From Lineolata rhizophorae (taxonomy: Eukaryota > Ascomycota > Dothideomycetes > Lineolatales > Lineolataceae): a DNA stretch of 64,000 bases. The stretch covers positions 538,896 through 602,895 of the forward strand of contig MU001676.1 in the NCBI GenBank assembly GCA_010093515.1, in the 5' to 3' direction. The notes under the pieces are model-generated. The model was not told the DNA's origin and ran no database searches. It saw only the letters and a program-made list of their open reading frames with translations. Shown here one piece after another: positions 47,692-58,602 of this stretch (positions are counted from its first letter, which is position 1; each line of letters starts with the position of its first letter). Made by a program: the position numbers and the translations under genes.

Positions 47692-48983
47692 CTACGAGAC
47701 CATGGCATCTCCGTCTTGGTTGTTTCCATTAGCACTCACACCGTCTTCCCCCTGGTGGGCACCGTTACCTTCCGCTTCGCCAAATTCCCCGTCTAGTCCC
47801 AAGGGCATGGAATCCGGGATGTCCTTCTTAGCGTCGCGCGCCTTGCTCTCCAGCCACGCCCGCAGACGGACCAGATCCTTGATCCTTGCCTCGCTCTTCT
47901 GCCCGTGCGACCGCAAGATGGCCTCCATGACGTGGTTGGCCACCTGCTGCCGCAGCGTGGGGTCCAACAGAGCCTTCAGCTCCGGCGTCAGGCTTGTGGG
48001 CGAAAAGATGAGGAGCGCCATGGTGCGCTCGAGGTCCTCTAGGAACTCCGAATTGGTCGACGCGCGAGGGGCGAGGTGTTCGGTGGCGAACTGGAGGGCG
48101 GGCGTGATGTCGGTCTTGTTTGGGGGCATGGCCAGAGAGGTGCGAATTAGCTCTATGAGATGGAGCCGAAGGAGGGAAAAGTGCAGGGCGTGATCGCGAT
48201 CGAGGATCTGTGAAGTGGCGTGGTCAGCGAACCAAGCCTGCGAAGGTGTTCCAGAGACGATTTGCATATAGTCTGATGCTATTGCTTGTTCATACTGAGG
48301 ACTGAAGGTAGTTTTTTTTCTCATCAACACCCCACTGGGCTATGAGTGGTGCATGAAAACTAGGTATAATCATTTGGATACCACCGGGACGGGGGGAATA
48401 CGGAGGCTAAAGAAACACAACGCATACCTCAGGGTTGAGCTCATTGATCATTTCAATCGCCGTCTGAATGTCACCAGAGCAGATAGCCTGCTTGATCTCG
48501 ACGCGCTCTTCGATGCTCTCAGCGGCAGGACCAGGCTTGATATTTGCCTCAGCGGCAAACTTGCTTGCGGCGACAGGGTAGCCCTCGCTAATGAGGTAAT
48601 CCATGACGAGAAAGTTCATGTCTCTGAGGAGCGAAGGCAAGATTGTTAGAAGGTATTGCTGGCAAAAAGCTGGACTGGGAGGGTCGATGCAAGGGTGTGA
48701 GGGTTGGTCAATAGATCAGAAGAACAAGTAAATGCATAGATCTCCACATAGAAGTTGACTTCGGAGAGATTCCCAACTTGATTTAAACGACATCATAGTG
48801 CAGAGCAAGAACCAAGCGAAGCGTCGCAGTGACTTACGTCTTGGAAGGTTTGACCTCTTCCACGCGGCGGTCGAACTGATGCCGCGTGGGTGTGGTGGTG
48901 GAGACGGTGGAGGAACTCTGCTGGCAGGTTGAGCTCAAGCTCTCGAACAAGAACCTAATGGGCGGTATGGTAGGGTGCGCCAT
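47692..48983 (-). CDS. GID8: GID complex subunit 8 (LisH-CTLH-CRA)
   Basis: Three exons (48838-48983, 48428-48623, 47692-48207) encode 285 residues. Gid8 is a scaffold of the GID/CTLH ubiquitin ligase that degrades gluconeogenic enzymes. The LisH motif is at about 50-77 (DMNFLVMDYLISEGYPVAASKF), CTLH at about 83-145 (SIEERVEIKQAICSGDIQTA and on), and the CRA part runs to about 240. The junction KPSKT/DMNFLV completes the LisH helix, and NPE/ILDRDHALHF joins CTLH halves. The last intron (220 nt) is longer than typical here, and the final frame is open through part of it. The acidic Gly/Asn tail after 250 is species-specific. It is divergent from URK1. Confidence 0.94.
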
Positions 48984-49663
48984 GACGACGTCGCGGATCT
49001 CTCGGGACCCCGGAGAAAGGTTCGCGACGTGACTTGGAGCGCGCGGGAGTGCGCGTGGTGGTGCTTGAGGCGGCGGTGCAGGCGGGAGGGGGAGGGCTAG
49101 TTACCATGACGGGCAAACAAGGCGCCGCGGGCCCGGGGGGGCCACCCACAGGCGACAGCAAGTGCCCGGGCTGGCTGCGGCCGGCGGAGGAAGGAGCCTC
49201 TTGGTGGCACCGGCGTGCAATGTTTTACAGCGCGAAGAGGCGCAGGACAGGACGGACAGCCACGCGAGGGACGCGGACGGAGGACAAAATCTGGTCGAGG
49301 TGGGCGGGCGTCGCGGGCTCGGCTCAAGGCCTCGGTCGTGCACCGGGCCGCGCGCTAGGCGATTCTAGGCTTGGGACGGGCTTGGCGGCCCCGGCCCCCA
49401 GTCCTCCCCGAGCTCCCCCAAGCGCGCCGCGCACGTGACGAAAGAGCTGCCGTTCCAAGACGCCGAGCTCCCAGCGCGTTGCCGTCCTCCCGTCCCAGGG
49501 CCTTGATAGCGCCGATAGGTGGCCTCGTCCGCGCTGCTGATACGCACCCGTGCCTCCCCCAGCATTCTGCCTGCGCGGCGAGAGCCAGCTCTTTATCCCC
49601 GCTGCAATGGCCTGACCAAGGGCCTTTGCTCTAGCCTTCCCTCGCCCTCCGAATGAACCGTAC
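48984..49663. promoter_or_regulatory. Shared divergent promoter region GID8/URK1
   Basis: 680 bp of G+C-rich sequence between the two start codons. Short frames on both strands reflect high G+C, not genes. No TATA box is seen. Confidence 0.4.
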
Positions 49664-51820
49664 ATGCATCCTCCTTTTGCGCCGCCTATCAGGACCTGGC
49701 CGCTCCCGAGAAGATCCCCCTTGAGTATGCAGCGAGACAAGTACTCCCCGCCATGGCACGACACCAGCCTGATAGGCATTGCCGGCAGCTCGGGCTCGGG
49801 CAAGACGTCGCTGGCCCTGGCCATAGTCGCGTCGTTGAATCTTCCGTGGGTGGTCATTTTGTCAATGGTACTAGATCGGAAAACACTTTCGACGCCCTGG
49901 CTCAGTATGTTGTTGGACTAAGCCCACCGGACCAGGACTCATTCTACAACCCCTTAACTCCGGATCAGTCCGTTAAAGCGTTTAATAATGAATTCGACTT
50001 TGATGCGCCCGAAGCCATCGACTTTGATCTTTTGCTCCAGAAGCTCAAGGACATCAAGTCAGGGTACATATACCCCTGCACTCCTTTCAATATCGGTCCT
50101 GGATACTAAGTTGTCCTCTGCTCCTAGCAAGAAAACCGAGATTCCTATATACTCGTTCGAGAAGCACCAGCGACTAGACAAGACCACCACCATTTACTCG
50201 CCGCACGTGCTCATCCTCGAGGGTATCTTCGCCCTGCACGATGAGCGTATATTAGATCTGCTCGATTTGAAGGTACAGTTTCTATTTTATCGGCTTGTTC
50301 CGCTACTTTCTATTATGGATTACTAGTGTCTAATTTTACTAATATACAACACTCCCAGATTTTCTGCGAAGCCGACGCCGACACATGTCTGTCTAGACGA
50401 CGTATGAATCTCCATCTAACCCTGGGTATAAATACCACGCTAACGAAAACTCCTTAGTCCTTCGCGATGTCGAGTGCCGCGGACGCGACATCCAAGGCTG
50501 CATCAAGCAATGGTTCGGCTTCGTCAAACCCAACTTCCACAAATATGTAGAACCGCAGCGCAACACGGCCGGTAAGTGGTCTAATGCCCCCCTTCGGTTC
50601 TTCAGCAAACTCCCCTTCCTCCTTTTCCCAAATAAGCTCCCCCGGCCTAGCCGTTCCAACAACCTTATCCTTATCCAAAAGGAGGAAAATAAAATAAATA
50701 GACATCATCGTCCCGCGCGGCATCGAGAACAAGGTGGCCATTAGCATGGTGTCAGACCGGATCCGCAAGACGCTATCGCACAAGTCGGCGGCGCACCAGG
50801 CCGAGCTCGAGCGCCTGGCCACGTCGGCCGCGGCCGAGGCGTCGACGGCGCTGCCCTCCAACGTCGTTTTCGTCGAGCAGACGCCCCAGGTGCGCGGCAT
50901 CACGACGCTGCTGCTTGACGAGGCCACGAGCCGCGAGGACTTCGTCTTTTACTGGGACCGCATGGCCGGCATCCTGATTGAGCGGTGCGTCTCCTCGTCC
51001 CTCTCGCGTCCCCAGCTCTTCCTTCCTCCTTTCCCCTAGGGAACCTCCCTTCCCATCCCTCTCTCCCTCCCACGCACGCATTTAACCCCAGACATCCAAC
51101 CCCGCGTCTCCCCTGTCCCTAACCAAAAACCCGCCTCCTCCTTTCTCCAGCGCCCTCCACGAGCAACCCTTCACCCCGCACCAAATCACCACGCCCTCCG
51201 ACCACGCCTACGCCGGCCTCCGCCCGCTCGCCCCCATCGTCCCCGTCCTGCTCCTCCGCGGCGGCTCCACCCTCGAGCCCGCCCTGCGGCGCACGCTCCC
51301 GCCTTCTCCCTCCGTCGGCCGCATCCTCATCCAAACGACGCCCTGCACGACGCCCTCCTCCGCCCCGTCCTTTTCCAGCCCCAACCACAACCCCAATCAC
51401 AACCACCCCAACTCGAAACCCAACCCCACGGCCAACGGCGGCCCCGCCAGCCTCAGCCTCGGTCCCGGCCCGGGCCCCGGCACCGGCGCCGGTGCCGGCG
51501 CCGCCTTCGTCGACGAGCCCTCGCTGCACTATCTGTCGCTCCCGCCGCGCGCCTCGCTAACGGCCGGCAACGCGTCGCGCGGGCTGGTCCTGCTGCTGGA
51601 CGCGCAGATGGCGAGCGGCGGGGCGGCGCTCATGGCCGTGCGCGTGCTAGTCGACCACGGCGTCGCCGAGGGCCGCATCGTCTTCGTGACGTTCAGCGCG
51701 GGCCGCGTCGGCGTGCTCAGGCTCGTGCGCGTGTTCCCGGAAGTGCGCGTTGTGGTGTGTCGGTTGGTGGGAGATGAAGGGGATAGAAGGTGGATGGAAG
51801 AGAAGTATTTGGGTTGTTGA
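49664..51820 (+). CDS. URK1: Uridine kinase with UPRTase-like domain (Urk1)
   Basis: Seven exons (49664-49867, 49936-50063, 50128-50272, 50359-50401, 50458-50571, 50702-50984, 51151-51820) encode 528 residues. The N-terminal kinase phosphorylates uridine and cytidine in pyrimidine salvage. The P-loop GSSGSGKT is at 41-48, DSFYNPLTPDQ follows, then FVKPNFHKYVEPQ and the ADIIVPRG segment. The C-terminal part (about 325-528) is a phosphoribosyltransferase-type domain with a PRPP-loop-like DAQMASGGAAL and a typical end. An insert of about 60 residues rich in Pro/Asn/Gly (GPGPGPGTGAGAGA) breaks this domain, and the canonical loop residues are partly changed, so UPRTase activity is uncertain. The start could also be Met22. 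Introns are 57-166 nt. Confidence 0.92.
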
Positions 51821-52862
51821 TGGCGAGTGGGGGAGAAGTGGTTGGTCTTTGGTTCTGGATAGAGAGCTCTGGGGCGTATCGGGGCGTGTGTGTGTGTGTG
51901 TAGTAGTTGTTGGGAGCTTGAGTGTGCGTGTCTGGGTGAATAGGGGCTATCTATGTCGGGCGCCAAAGAATTATGGTCTGGGAGATGATGATATCTATGT
52001 CTACGAATGTCGGGCCGCCTCGGAATGAGCAGGCAAGGTGCAAAGGGGCAAGATAGGCTGGATAAAGTGCGGGCGGGATGTGAAGGGAGGAAGTTGTGTG
52101 TTTTTGATAGACCTATCTAGTAGAATCCTTGGTACTTCGTGCTGTGGGGTTATTTTTTTGGGTCTGTGAAGACAAAGCGCAGGGAGAACTTCGATCAATG
52201 TGCGCTAAACTGGCGGGGAGATCAATCTTTGGGCTGCAGGAGCACAACCTCAACTGGGGCAGAAACAAAGGCAGGAAAGGCAAAAGTTAAACAAAAAAAA
52301 AAGAAGCCACACCATAGGAAACCGTGCCCGCCCTCCTTCCCTATCCGATGGCATCCAACCTTACCTCTCCACAGTTCGGAAATAGAGCCGAGGGCTAACC
52401 ATGAAGCTAGCCAAGAATATTAGCCAGCAGACCACGAGAGCGCGAAATCTGCTGTGGATCAAGACGCACAACGTCCGACCTTCATCCGCCGTCTCCACAC
52501 AATACAAAGAAATGTACGCACGCCAAAGCATCCTCGAGTAGGAAACATGAATTTGGCGGCGCGCAACAGCAAAGAAGGGGAACAGAAATGCTTGAACGCC
52601 GTCCGGCCAGAAATTCCCACGCCATAACATGTGGAAAAGAAAGGGAAAACAAGTGGTATCAGGAAAGAGGGGAAACTAGGCAGGAACGTCGGGAGAAGTA
52701 AGGCACTGTGAATGTGATGTGTGCGGGAATGGGACGGTAAGGGGGCTGGAATAAAGACAGGACTCGAAAGGTGTTATTGACTGCGCGGTCACAAAGGAGT
52801 CCAGATCGCAAAGGAGGCGATCCGAGCAAACTCAAATGAAAATCGCCCACCACCTGGTAATA
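51821..52862. other. Convergent intergenic URK1/BQT4-like
   Basis: 1 kb with a (GT)n run at about 51886-51900 and an A run at 52292-52300. No gene is supported. Confidence 0.4.
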
Positions 52863-54500
52863 TTAAATGAAGTATGGGATAAGAGCGCTGCAAGCTTAGT
52901 TAGTCAAGGCTTCTCCTTCCCTCCTTATAAAGGAAAATAAACTCACCCAATAGCCAAAGTCGCACCCACTCCGAAGGCGGCCCTGTACCTCAGCCTCTCC
53001 TTGCGTCTCTGCTCCTCTGTAGGCTTCGTCTTTGCCCTCTTCGCAGCAGGCGCCTTCACCGCACTGCCCTCGGCGCCTTCTTCCTCTGCTTCGGGTTGGT
53101 CCTTGAGCTCAGCCTCCTCGGCCTTGCGCTTGCGCGACTTGCCCGCCGCCTTGCCGCTTGCGTCCTCCATCTTGTTCGCCTCTTCGACCATGGCGCGCGC
53201 ATTGGCGATCATCTCCTCGGGCTTCTCTGGGAGTGGAAGGTCGGGGCTTGCGGCCGGTACCTCGACCCTGACGGCCGTCGTAGTCGTCTCGGTCTTCCTG
53301 TCCCTCTTCACCGTCTCGTCCACCTCGATGTGGACCTTATCCTCCGTGGCGCCCGCCAACACCGGGGCACCGTTAACGGCCTGCTCAGCAATGGATTCGG
53401 TGGCGACGCTACTTTGCGTGCCGTTCTCGAGCGCGGTCTGCAGGGCGCTGGAAGCGGCCTCTGTCTGTTCCGCTTTCTCGCGGGCCTCGCGGTCCTTCTC
53501 CGCTTTCGTCTTGCGGGGCGCGCGCTGCTTGCGCGGGCTGGGCCCCGTTGCCGCAGCTTTCTTGGCCGGGCTCTTGGCCGTCGTAGGGCTCGTGGCCGAC
53601 GTGATCGAGGTCGCGGTAGAAGCCTTCGAAGGCGAGGCGGAGCGGAGCTCGCGACTGCGGGTGGAGCGAGTGGACGGCGTCGCAGAGGGCGGAGGTAGGT
53701 TCGGCTTGGACTTCCCCAGCTTCTCGGTCGACTTGTCGACGGCGGGCCGGTATGGGGGAGGGGACGCGATAGCTCCTTTCTCGCGACTCGCTTGCGGGAT
53801 CGGCTCAGGGGACAGGAGCGCTTCGATCCAAGGGCGGACGAGGTATTCGTCGGCAAGCTTGAGAGCTAGACAAGAGTTAGAGCGAGACGTACTTTGTCGG
53901 AGTGGAAATTCCCAGAGCATCCTTACCATCATCGGGGGCGATCCAAACATTGCCCGCGACCTCGTCGGGGCCGGCGGAAGGGATGGAATGGTGATATTGG
54001 CGCTCGGCGCCTTCTTCCTCGACCGAAGCCCAGGGGAACGAAGCCTTGAACATGCCCGTGGCGCTAACATATCCGTCGGAGCTGCGACGCTGCGTCGAGT
54101 GTAAGCTGATGCGCGCCTGTCGGCAACAAGAGTGCGCTATCTCACCATGAGGAAGTAGGACTCGGGATACATGTGGTTGCGCTGCAACGAGAAGACGCCG
54201 GAGCCCTTGAGGTCCTTGGGCAAAGGGACGCGGAGATGCGCATAGTCGAAATTGCCCAAGTTCTCCGGCTTGGTGGCATTGGTGATTCCCACCTGGCCAA
54301 CCTTCGCAAAGAGGTTGGTCTGGCCCAGCCGACGACGCTCGAGGAGGATGGCTTCTGTGACATTGTTACCCACCGCCCTGCAACATGGCGTGCGGCGTGC
54401 GGCGTGCGGCGAGGGGTTCACAGAGGTACTCACGTTCCGGCGTGTGCTCGGGCATCATCAGCGGGTTGTGCTGAGGCGGCAGCTGGCGCTTTCCAACCAT
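52863..54500 (-). CDS. Bqt4-like nuclear-envelope protein, APSES/KilA-N fold
   Basis: Five exons (54434-54500, 54146-54354, 53927-54089, 52947-53865, 52863-52887) encode 460 residues. The N-terminal region (about 20-150) is an APSES/KilA-N-type domain as in fission yeast Bqt4 and its filamentous relatives. Visible pieces are ERRRLGQT, ATKPENLGNFDYAHLR, MYPESYFLM, RRSSDGYVSATGMFKASFPW and GNVWIAPDDALKLADEYLV. A long disordered, basic/acidic middle (Ser/Pro/Thr/Lys) contains KKAAATGPSPRKQRAPRK and KSRKRK, likely nuclear-localisation type clusters. The last 22 residues (RYRAAFGVGATLAIGALIPYFI) form a tail anchor for the inner nuclear membrane, whose final seven residues come from a 25-nt exon. 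The first intron's acceptor was chosen (gtcacag) because it joins PEQ/AILLERRRLGQT. Bqt4 tethers telomeres to the nuclear envelope; that role here is inferred. Confidence 0.87.
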
Positions 54501-55855
54501 TGTGACGGACTAGACGGGCGCGCGAGGCCGGGCGCGATGCGAATGGTAGGATGCAGCAAGCGTGATAGGGAAAAAGTGAGACAAGAGGTGTTCGCGAAGC
54601 GAGGACTCGGTCGCGACAAATTAATGCTCGACACGCGCTCGCCCCCAGGCGGGTTAAGAAAAATGGAAAAAGGGCGTGAGCACGTCGGGAAGCGCGCGAA
54701 CGAAGCGACGGCCGCGGGCGGGCAGCGCACGAAGTTGCGACGAGGAAGATTGGCGTTGCGTGCGATGGTCGATGGACGAAGCGACGTCTTCGCGACGGAG
54801 GGCGGCGGAGGAGGAAGAAGAGAGGATGCGCGCTGGCGGGCGAGAGGTGGTGAACTGTCTCCGTCCTGGGCAATCCTTACCCGGGCCCGGGGGGTCGGCC
54901 GCCCGCTCGCGGCAGCCGCTGGGCCGTGGCTGCTTCTTTTGCTGGTGGCTGGCAGGGCGGTCGCCCAATCGCGGCCGGCCACCGGGCCTGCGCGGCCTCT
55001 GACTGGCTGCGCCGGCTGTGGGCGACCCGGCAGGCTCTCGACTGCCGTCCTCGCTCCTTCCCGCCCTCCGCCGCGGGACCGAGCCCCAGGCCGTGCCGCT
55101 CTCCGCAGGCTGCAAGTCGCCATTTAAAAAGGTTGATTACCTGACACCCTCGCATCCCGGCCGATACCCTGGACAAACGGGCGTATCCCTCGGGAGGTGA
55201 GCCCTTATATTGTGACCGAGCGCTTTATACTACGTGTGTATATGTACCGCGTAGTCGTATGTGCTGTCTACCTGGACCGCCAGGAGGAGGCTGCCACATT
55301 GTTGCATTATTATCATCATCCTCATCATTTTTATCGGGCAGTATACTTGGGAGGATAGCATGTCAGACAGAACTAATTGTGCACACGCAAGTCGATGTGC
55401 TACCGTACATGCACGTAGTCACTAGCAGGCGGGCTAGGGGACCCGCGAGGCAGGCAGTAGCTGAAAGACACCTGGCAGGTCGGTCACGTGACGGGCGCCC
55501 GGATCTAAGCAGCTCCGCACGCAGGGTCCTGAAGCAGCAAGCACCCGCTTTGGCCAGGCGCGGGAGACCCTGGCGAGGGCAACGCGGGCGCCCGTCGCGG
55601 CTGCCCGCCAAGGCCGGTGTTGCGCTGGCGGTCTGAGGCCGAACCTGACGCGGCTGCCCGCGCCGTCTGCCCCACACTGCCCCTCGCCCCTTCCCCCTCT
55701 GCCCCTCCATACGGAGCGCCAGTCGCCGGCACCGCAACACGCAATCCGCACGCCCGGGCCGTCTGCCTCTACTAAGTTGCTGCCGCCAGGCACTGCGTGC
55801 TAGTTTTGCTTGCCCGAGACCCCTTTTCCGTCCACCGTCCGTCCTCGCCGTCGCC
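54501..55855. promoter_or_regulatory. G+C-rich divergent promoter region BQT4-like/RDI1
   Basis: 1.35 kb, strongly G+C-rich over much of its length, with open frames in several phases on both strands as expected from composition. No gene is called. The 3' part before RDI1 is C/T-rich (55670-55855), typical of fungal leaders. Confidence 0.4.
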
Positions 55856-57681
55856 ATGCCCGAGCAAACACACGAAGACGAACTCACCCCCGACCAGACC
55901 GCCGGCTTCAAGGTGGGCGAGAAGAAGACCATTGAAGAATACCAGCAGCTAGGTGAGCTCCTCCCCTTTACGCCGTGCCAGTTGCTTCCTGCCTCGCCGA
56001 TTGCCCATGCTGGATCGAGACGGCCCTCCACGCCTGCTCCGAACTGTTCCAGAATCCGCGCCGTGGGTCGTCATCGCCATCCCGTGGACCCCAACCTGCC
56101 GGGAATGGTCGCCTGTCTTTTCTGTTTCGTTTACGATGCATCACCGTCCATCTCTACACGCTTAGTACTACTGGCACATCTTAACTATCGCTACGGCATA
56201 ACCGGAGTCTTTCATCCCCACATCACTTTCGTTCGAAGCCTCCCATCAATTGCCACGTCTTAAGCATGGGCTTCGCCTTCCCTTATTGCGGACTCAACCA
56301 TCGTCAAAATAGACGGTCAGGTCAGTCACGCCGCCCGAAACCTCTCGTTCTCGTCGACACCATCGGGCCTTCATATGACCCGAACGTGGTATGGCTACGC
56401 TATCTAACACATACGATCGCGAACCCACTGCGGCGGCCCTCGATTGGTGAGCGGCTTGTTCGGAAGTTGTTCTTCCAGCACTACTGCGCCGTGAATCTAT
56501 CGGGCTGGTGGAGGTCGTTGTACGTCACTGGCGACCCCTTTCTGGACTACTGCTGCGTGCAGCAAGACGGCCTGACGAGGGTGGAGTTCCCGGTGCCCAC
56601 TGTTACCGACGGACCTGATCCTCCCGTTTGCACGACGGCTCTCGACGACGGCGCCCAATTGGAGAACCCAGAGGACTTCGAGGATGATGAAGACGAAGTC
56701 ATTCCTATTCACGAGGCGCTCTTGAGGAGGAATGTTCGCATCCGGCATTGTGAGCGAGCGACGCCTGACGACCCGACAGGGCGGACCTATCTGCGACCAT
56801 TCGGGAGGTTCCACATGGACGATGGTTCCAATCCGCCGCCGGACGTCTTCATCAATAGCCTGGAGGATACTGCAGGACAAGAGGCCCCATCTTCCCCCCC
56901 GCGCGTACTGCTCATGCCAGATGCTTTCCGTTTCTCTTTTGCTGTACCATTCCCATACTAACGCACGTTTCGGGTCTACCTCACTAGATCAGAACGATGA
57001 GAGTCTACGCAAGTGGAAGGAGTCCTTGGGCATCGGGTCTGGCAAGGACATCTCTGACCCGAACGATCCGCGCAAGGTCATCATTTTGAGCCTTGGCCTA
57101 GAAGTGAGTTGGGCGCGCCAATCATTAACTATGTCTCGAAGGGACGAGACCTTACTAACCTTTATGCGTATTCCTGATTTAGGTTGACGGTCGTCCTGAC
57201 ATCATTGTGGATCTCACCTCCCCGGGCGCGCTAGAGAGTCTCAAAGACAAGCCGTTCACGATCAAGGAGGGCGCTACATTCCGCATGAAGGCCCAGTTCA
57301 AGGTGCAGCACCAAGTCCTCGCCGGTATGAAATATGTGCAGGTCGTCAAGCGCATGGGTGTCAGCAACAAGTCGCAGGAAATGATTGTGAGTGGTTCCCT
57401 TGGCCTTGATACACGAACCGCGCAATGACTAAACCACTTCATAGGGTAGCTACGGTCCGAATACGACGGAGAAGCCAGTCTACGAGAAGAAATGTAAGTT
57501 GTCCTTGCTATTATTCCGGAAATGGATGCTTCAGATTAACCAGCCAGCAGTCGAAACTGAAACGGCTCCTCACGGCATGATCGCGCGTGGTCATTACAAT
57601 GCTGTCTCCAAGTTCGTTGACGATGACAACGAGACGCATCTCAAATTCGACTGGTCGTTCGATATCAAGAAGGACTGGTAG
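55856..57681 (+). CDS. RDI1: Rho GDP-dissociation inhibitor
   Basis: Five exons (55856-55952, 56988-57103, 57183-57386, 57445-57493, 57551-57681) encode 198 residues, the usual RhoGDI length. It holds prenylated Rho GTPases (Cdc42, Rho1) in the cytosol in GDP form. The N-terminal regulatory arm includes DQNDESLRKWKESLG, split by the first intron. The immunoglobulin-like domain follows with PFTIKEGATFRMKAQFKVQH, YVQVVKRMGV, GSYGPNTTEKPVYEKKF and the terminal FDWSFDIKKDW. Intron 1 is 1035 nt, far longer than any other intron seen here (54-220 nt), and it is open in two successive frames. The first two codons at the junction (CTA G/AT CAG) read L-D-Q. All introns keep frame. Confidence 0.95.
56266..56961 (+). 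CDS. 231-codon ORF nested in RDI1 intron 1
   Basis: A complete ATG-to-stop frame fills most of the first RDI1 intron on the same strand. The chain is 231 residues with no recognised domain. It has a basic N-terminus (NHRQNRRSGQSRRPKP), a hydrophobic-aromatic middle (HYCAVNLSGWWRSLYVTG; CCVQQDG) and an acidic stretch (NPEDFEDDEDEVIP). There is no signal peptide and no transmembrane helix. It begins 2 nt after the stop of the frame that reads through from RDI1 exon 1. Its own stop codon lies within the branch point TACTAAC. It may be a true nested or alternative product, or a chance open frame in a large intron; length alone argues mildly for coding. Confidence 0.4.
   Translation: MGFAFPYCGLNHRQNRRSGQSRRPKPLVLVDTIGPSYDPNVVWLRYLTHTIANPLRRPSIGERLVRKLFFQHYCAVNLSGWWRSLYVTGDPFLDYCCVQQDGLTRVEFPVPTVTDGPDPPVCTTALDDGAQLENPEDFEDDEDEVIPIHEALLRRNVRIRHCERATPDDPTGRTYLRPFGRFHMDDGSNPPPDVFINSLEDTAGQEAPSSPPRVLLMPDAFRFSFAVPFPY
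56956..56962 (+). promoter_or_regulatory. Branch point TACTAAC of RDI1 intron 1
   Basis: The perfect consensus TACTAAC sits about 26 nt before the acceptor ctcactag at 56987. Its TAA is at the same time the stop codon of the nested ORF. Confidence 0.75.
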
Positions 57682-58602
57682 ATGGCCTTCTGCTGAAAGC
57701 ACAAAAGCAGATGATCTTGGCTATGGCGTTTTGAGCGACAGCAATCCGTTGTCGGGTGAGTTTAAGGAAGAGAGAACAAAAAAAAAAAAACCACCAACAT
57801 CGAGGAATGTCTTTCTTTTGCTAGGATCAGTGCCAGTGTCGTGGAAGTTGCCGTGCTGCTGCTGCCCCAAGTGTGTCCATTGGGCCTGGTGTTCTTTGGT
57901 CGGCTGTTGTTGCACTGGTCGAGATGCATCTAGCAACGCTGTTGACGTAGTTTGTTCTTGTCTTGTCTTCTCTGGCAACGACTACTGCTACTACTACAAC
58001 CACTACCCCTATTCCCCACTTCTGAATAAAAAAGGAAAAAGGTTTTTGAATAAGGAAAACAAAACCAAGGAAAGGAGACTAAAGGCCACGGCGAAATGCC
58101 TATCTGTCTACGGCGCTTATTCACAGTCGATAGGATCTCATCTGCCAGTGACCCGAATCGCCGGAGCCCACCCCGCCATGCCCCGATCAACCATCCCTAA
58201 GTTGTCATTTACTACACATAATACAGGAGCCTCCCCGCTTAACGCAAGAAAACACCACAAGAAGAAATCTAGCCAGTCAACAACATCGAGTGGATAGAGT
58301 GGTAAAAGCGGGCACAATAAAGAAAAGAAAATGGACAGAAACAGAGACAACACTTAACAATGCGCGGTAAATCGCAAAGGAGTAAGACGCCCTCCGAATG
58401 CTCCCAACGCCGGAACCCAGCCTCTTTCAGAATCATTTTCCAGCATGCACACGTGGATGGGAAGAACGAGGTTTGGATACAGATGACAGAGCGGCGGCGG
58501 CACAGAAGATAAAACATACCCGGAACTCCCCGTCTCCATCCTTACCTAGTGGGGTATCCCTTCCACAACACTGTAGCAACCCCCAAGCCGCTACCTATAG
58601 CG
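57682..58602. other. Convergent intergenic RDI1/PPG1
   Basis: 0.9 kb with 3' UTRs and an A run (57779-57790). No gene is supported. Confidence 0.4.

Noticed and set aside
53001-54104. 367-codon plus-strand ORF
   Set aside because: Antisense to the BQT4-like gene, crosses its introns, low-complexity Leu/Ala/Ser.
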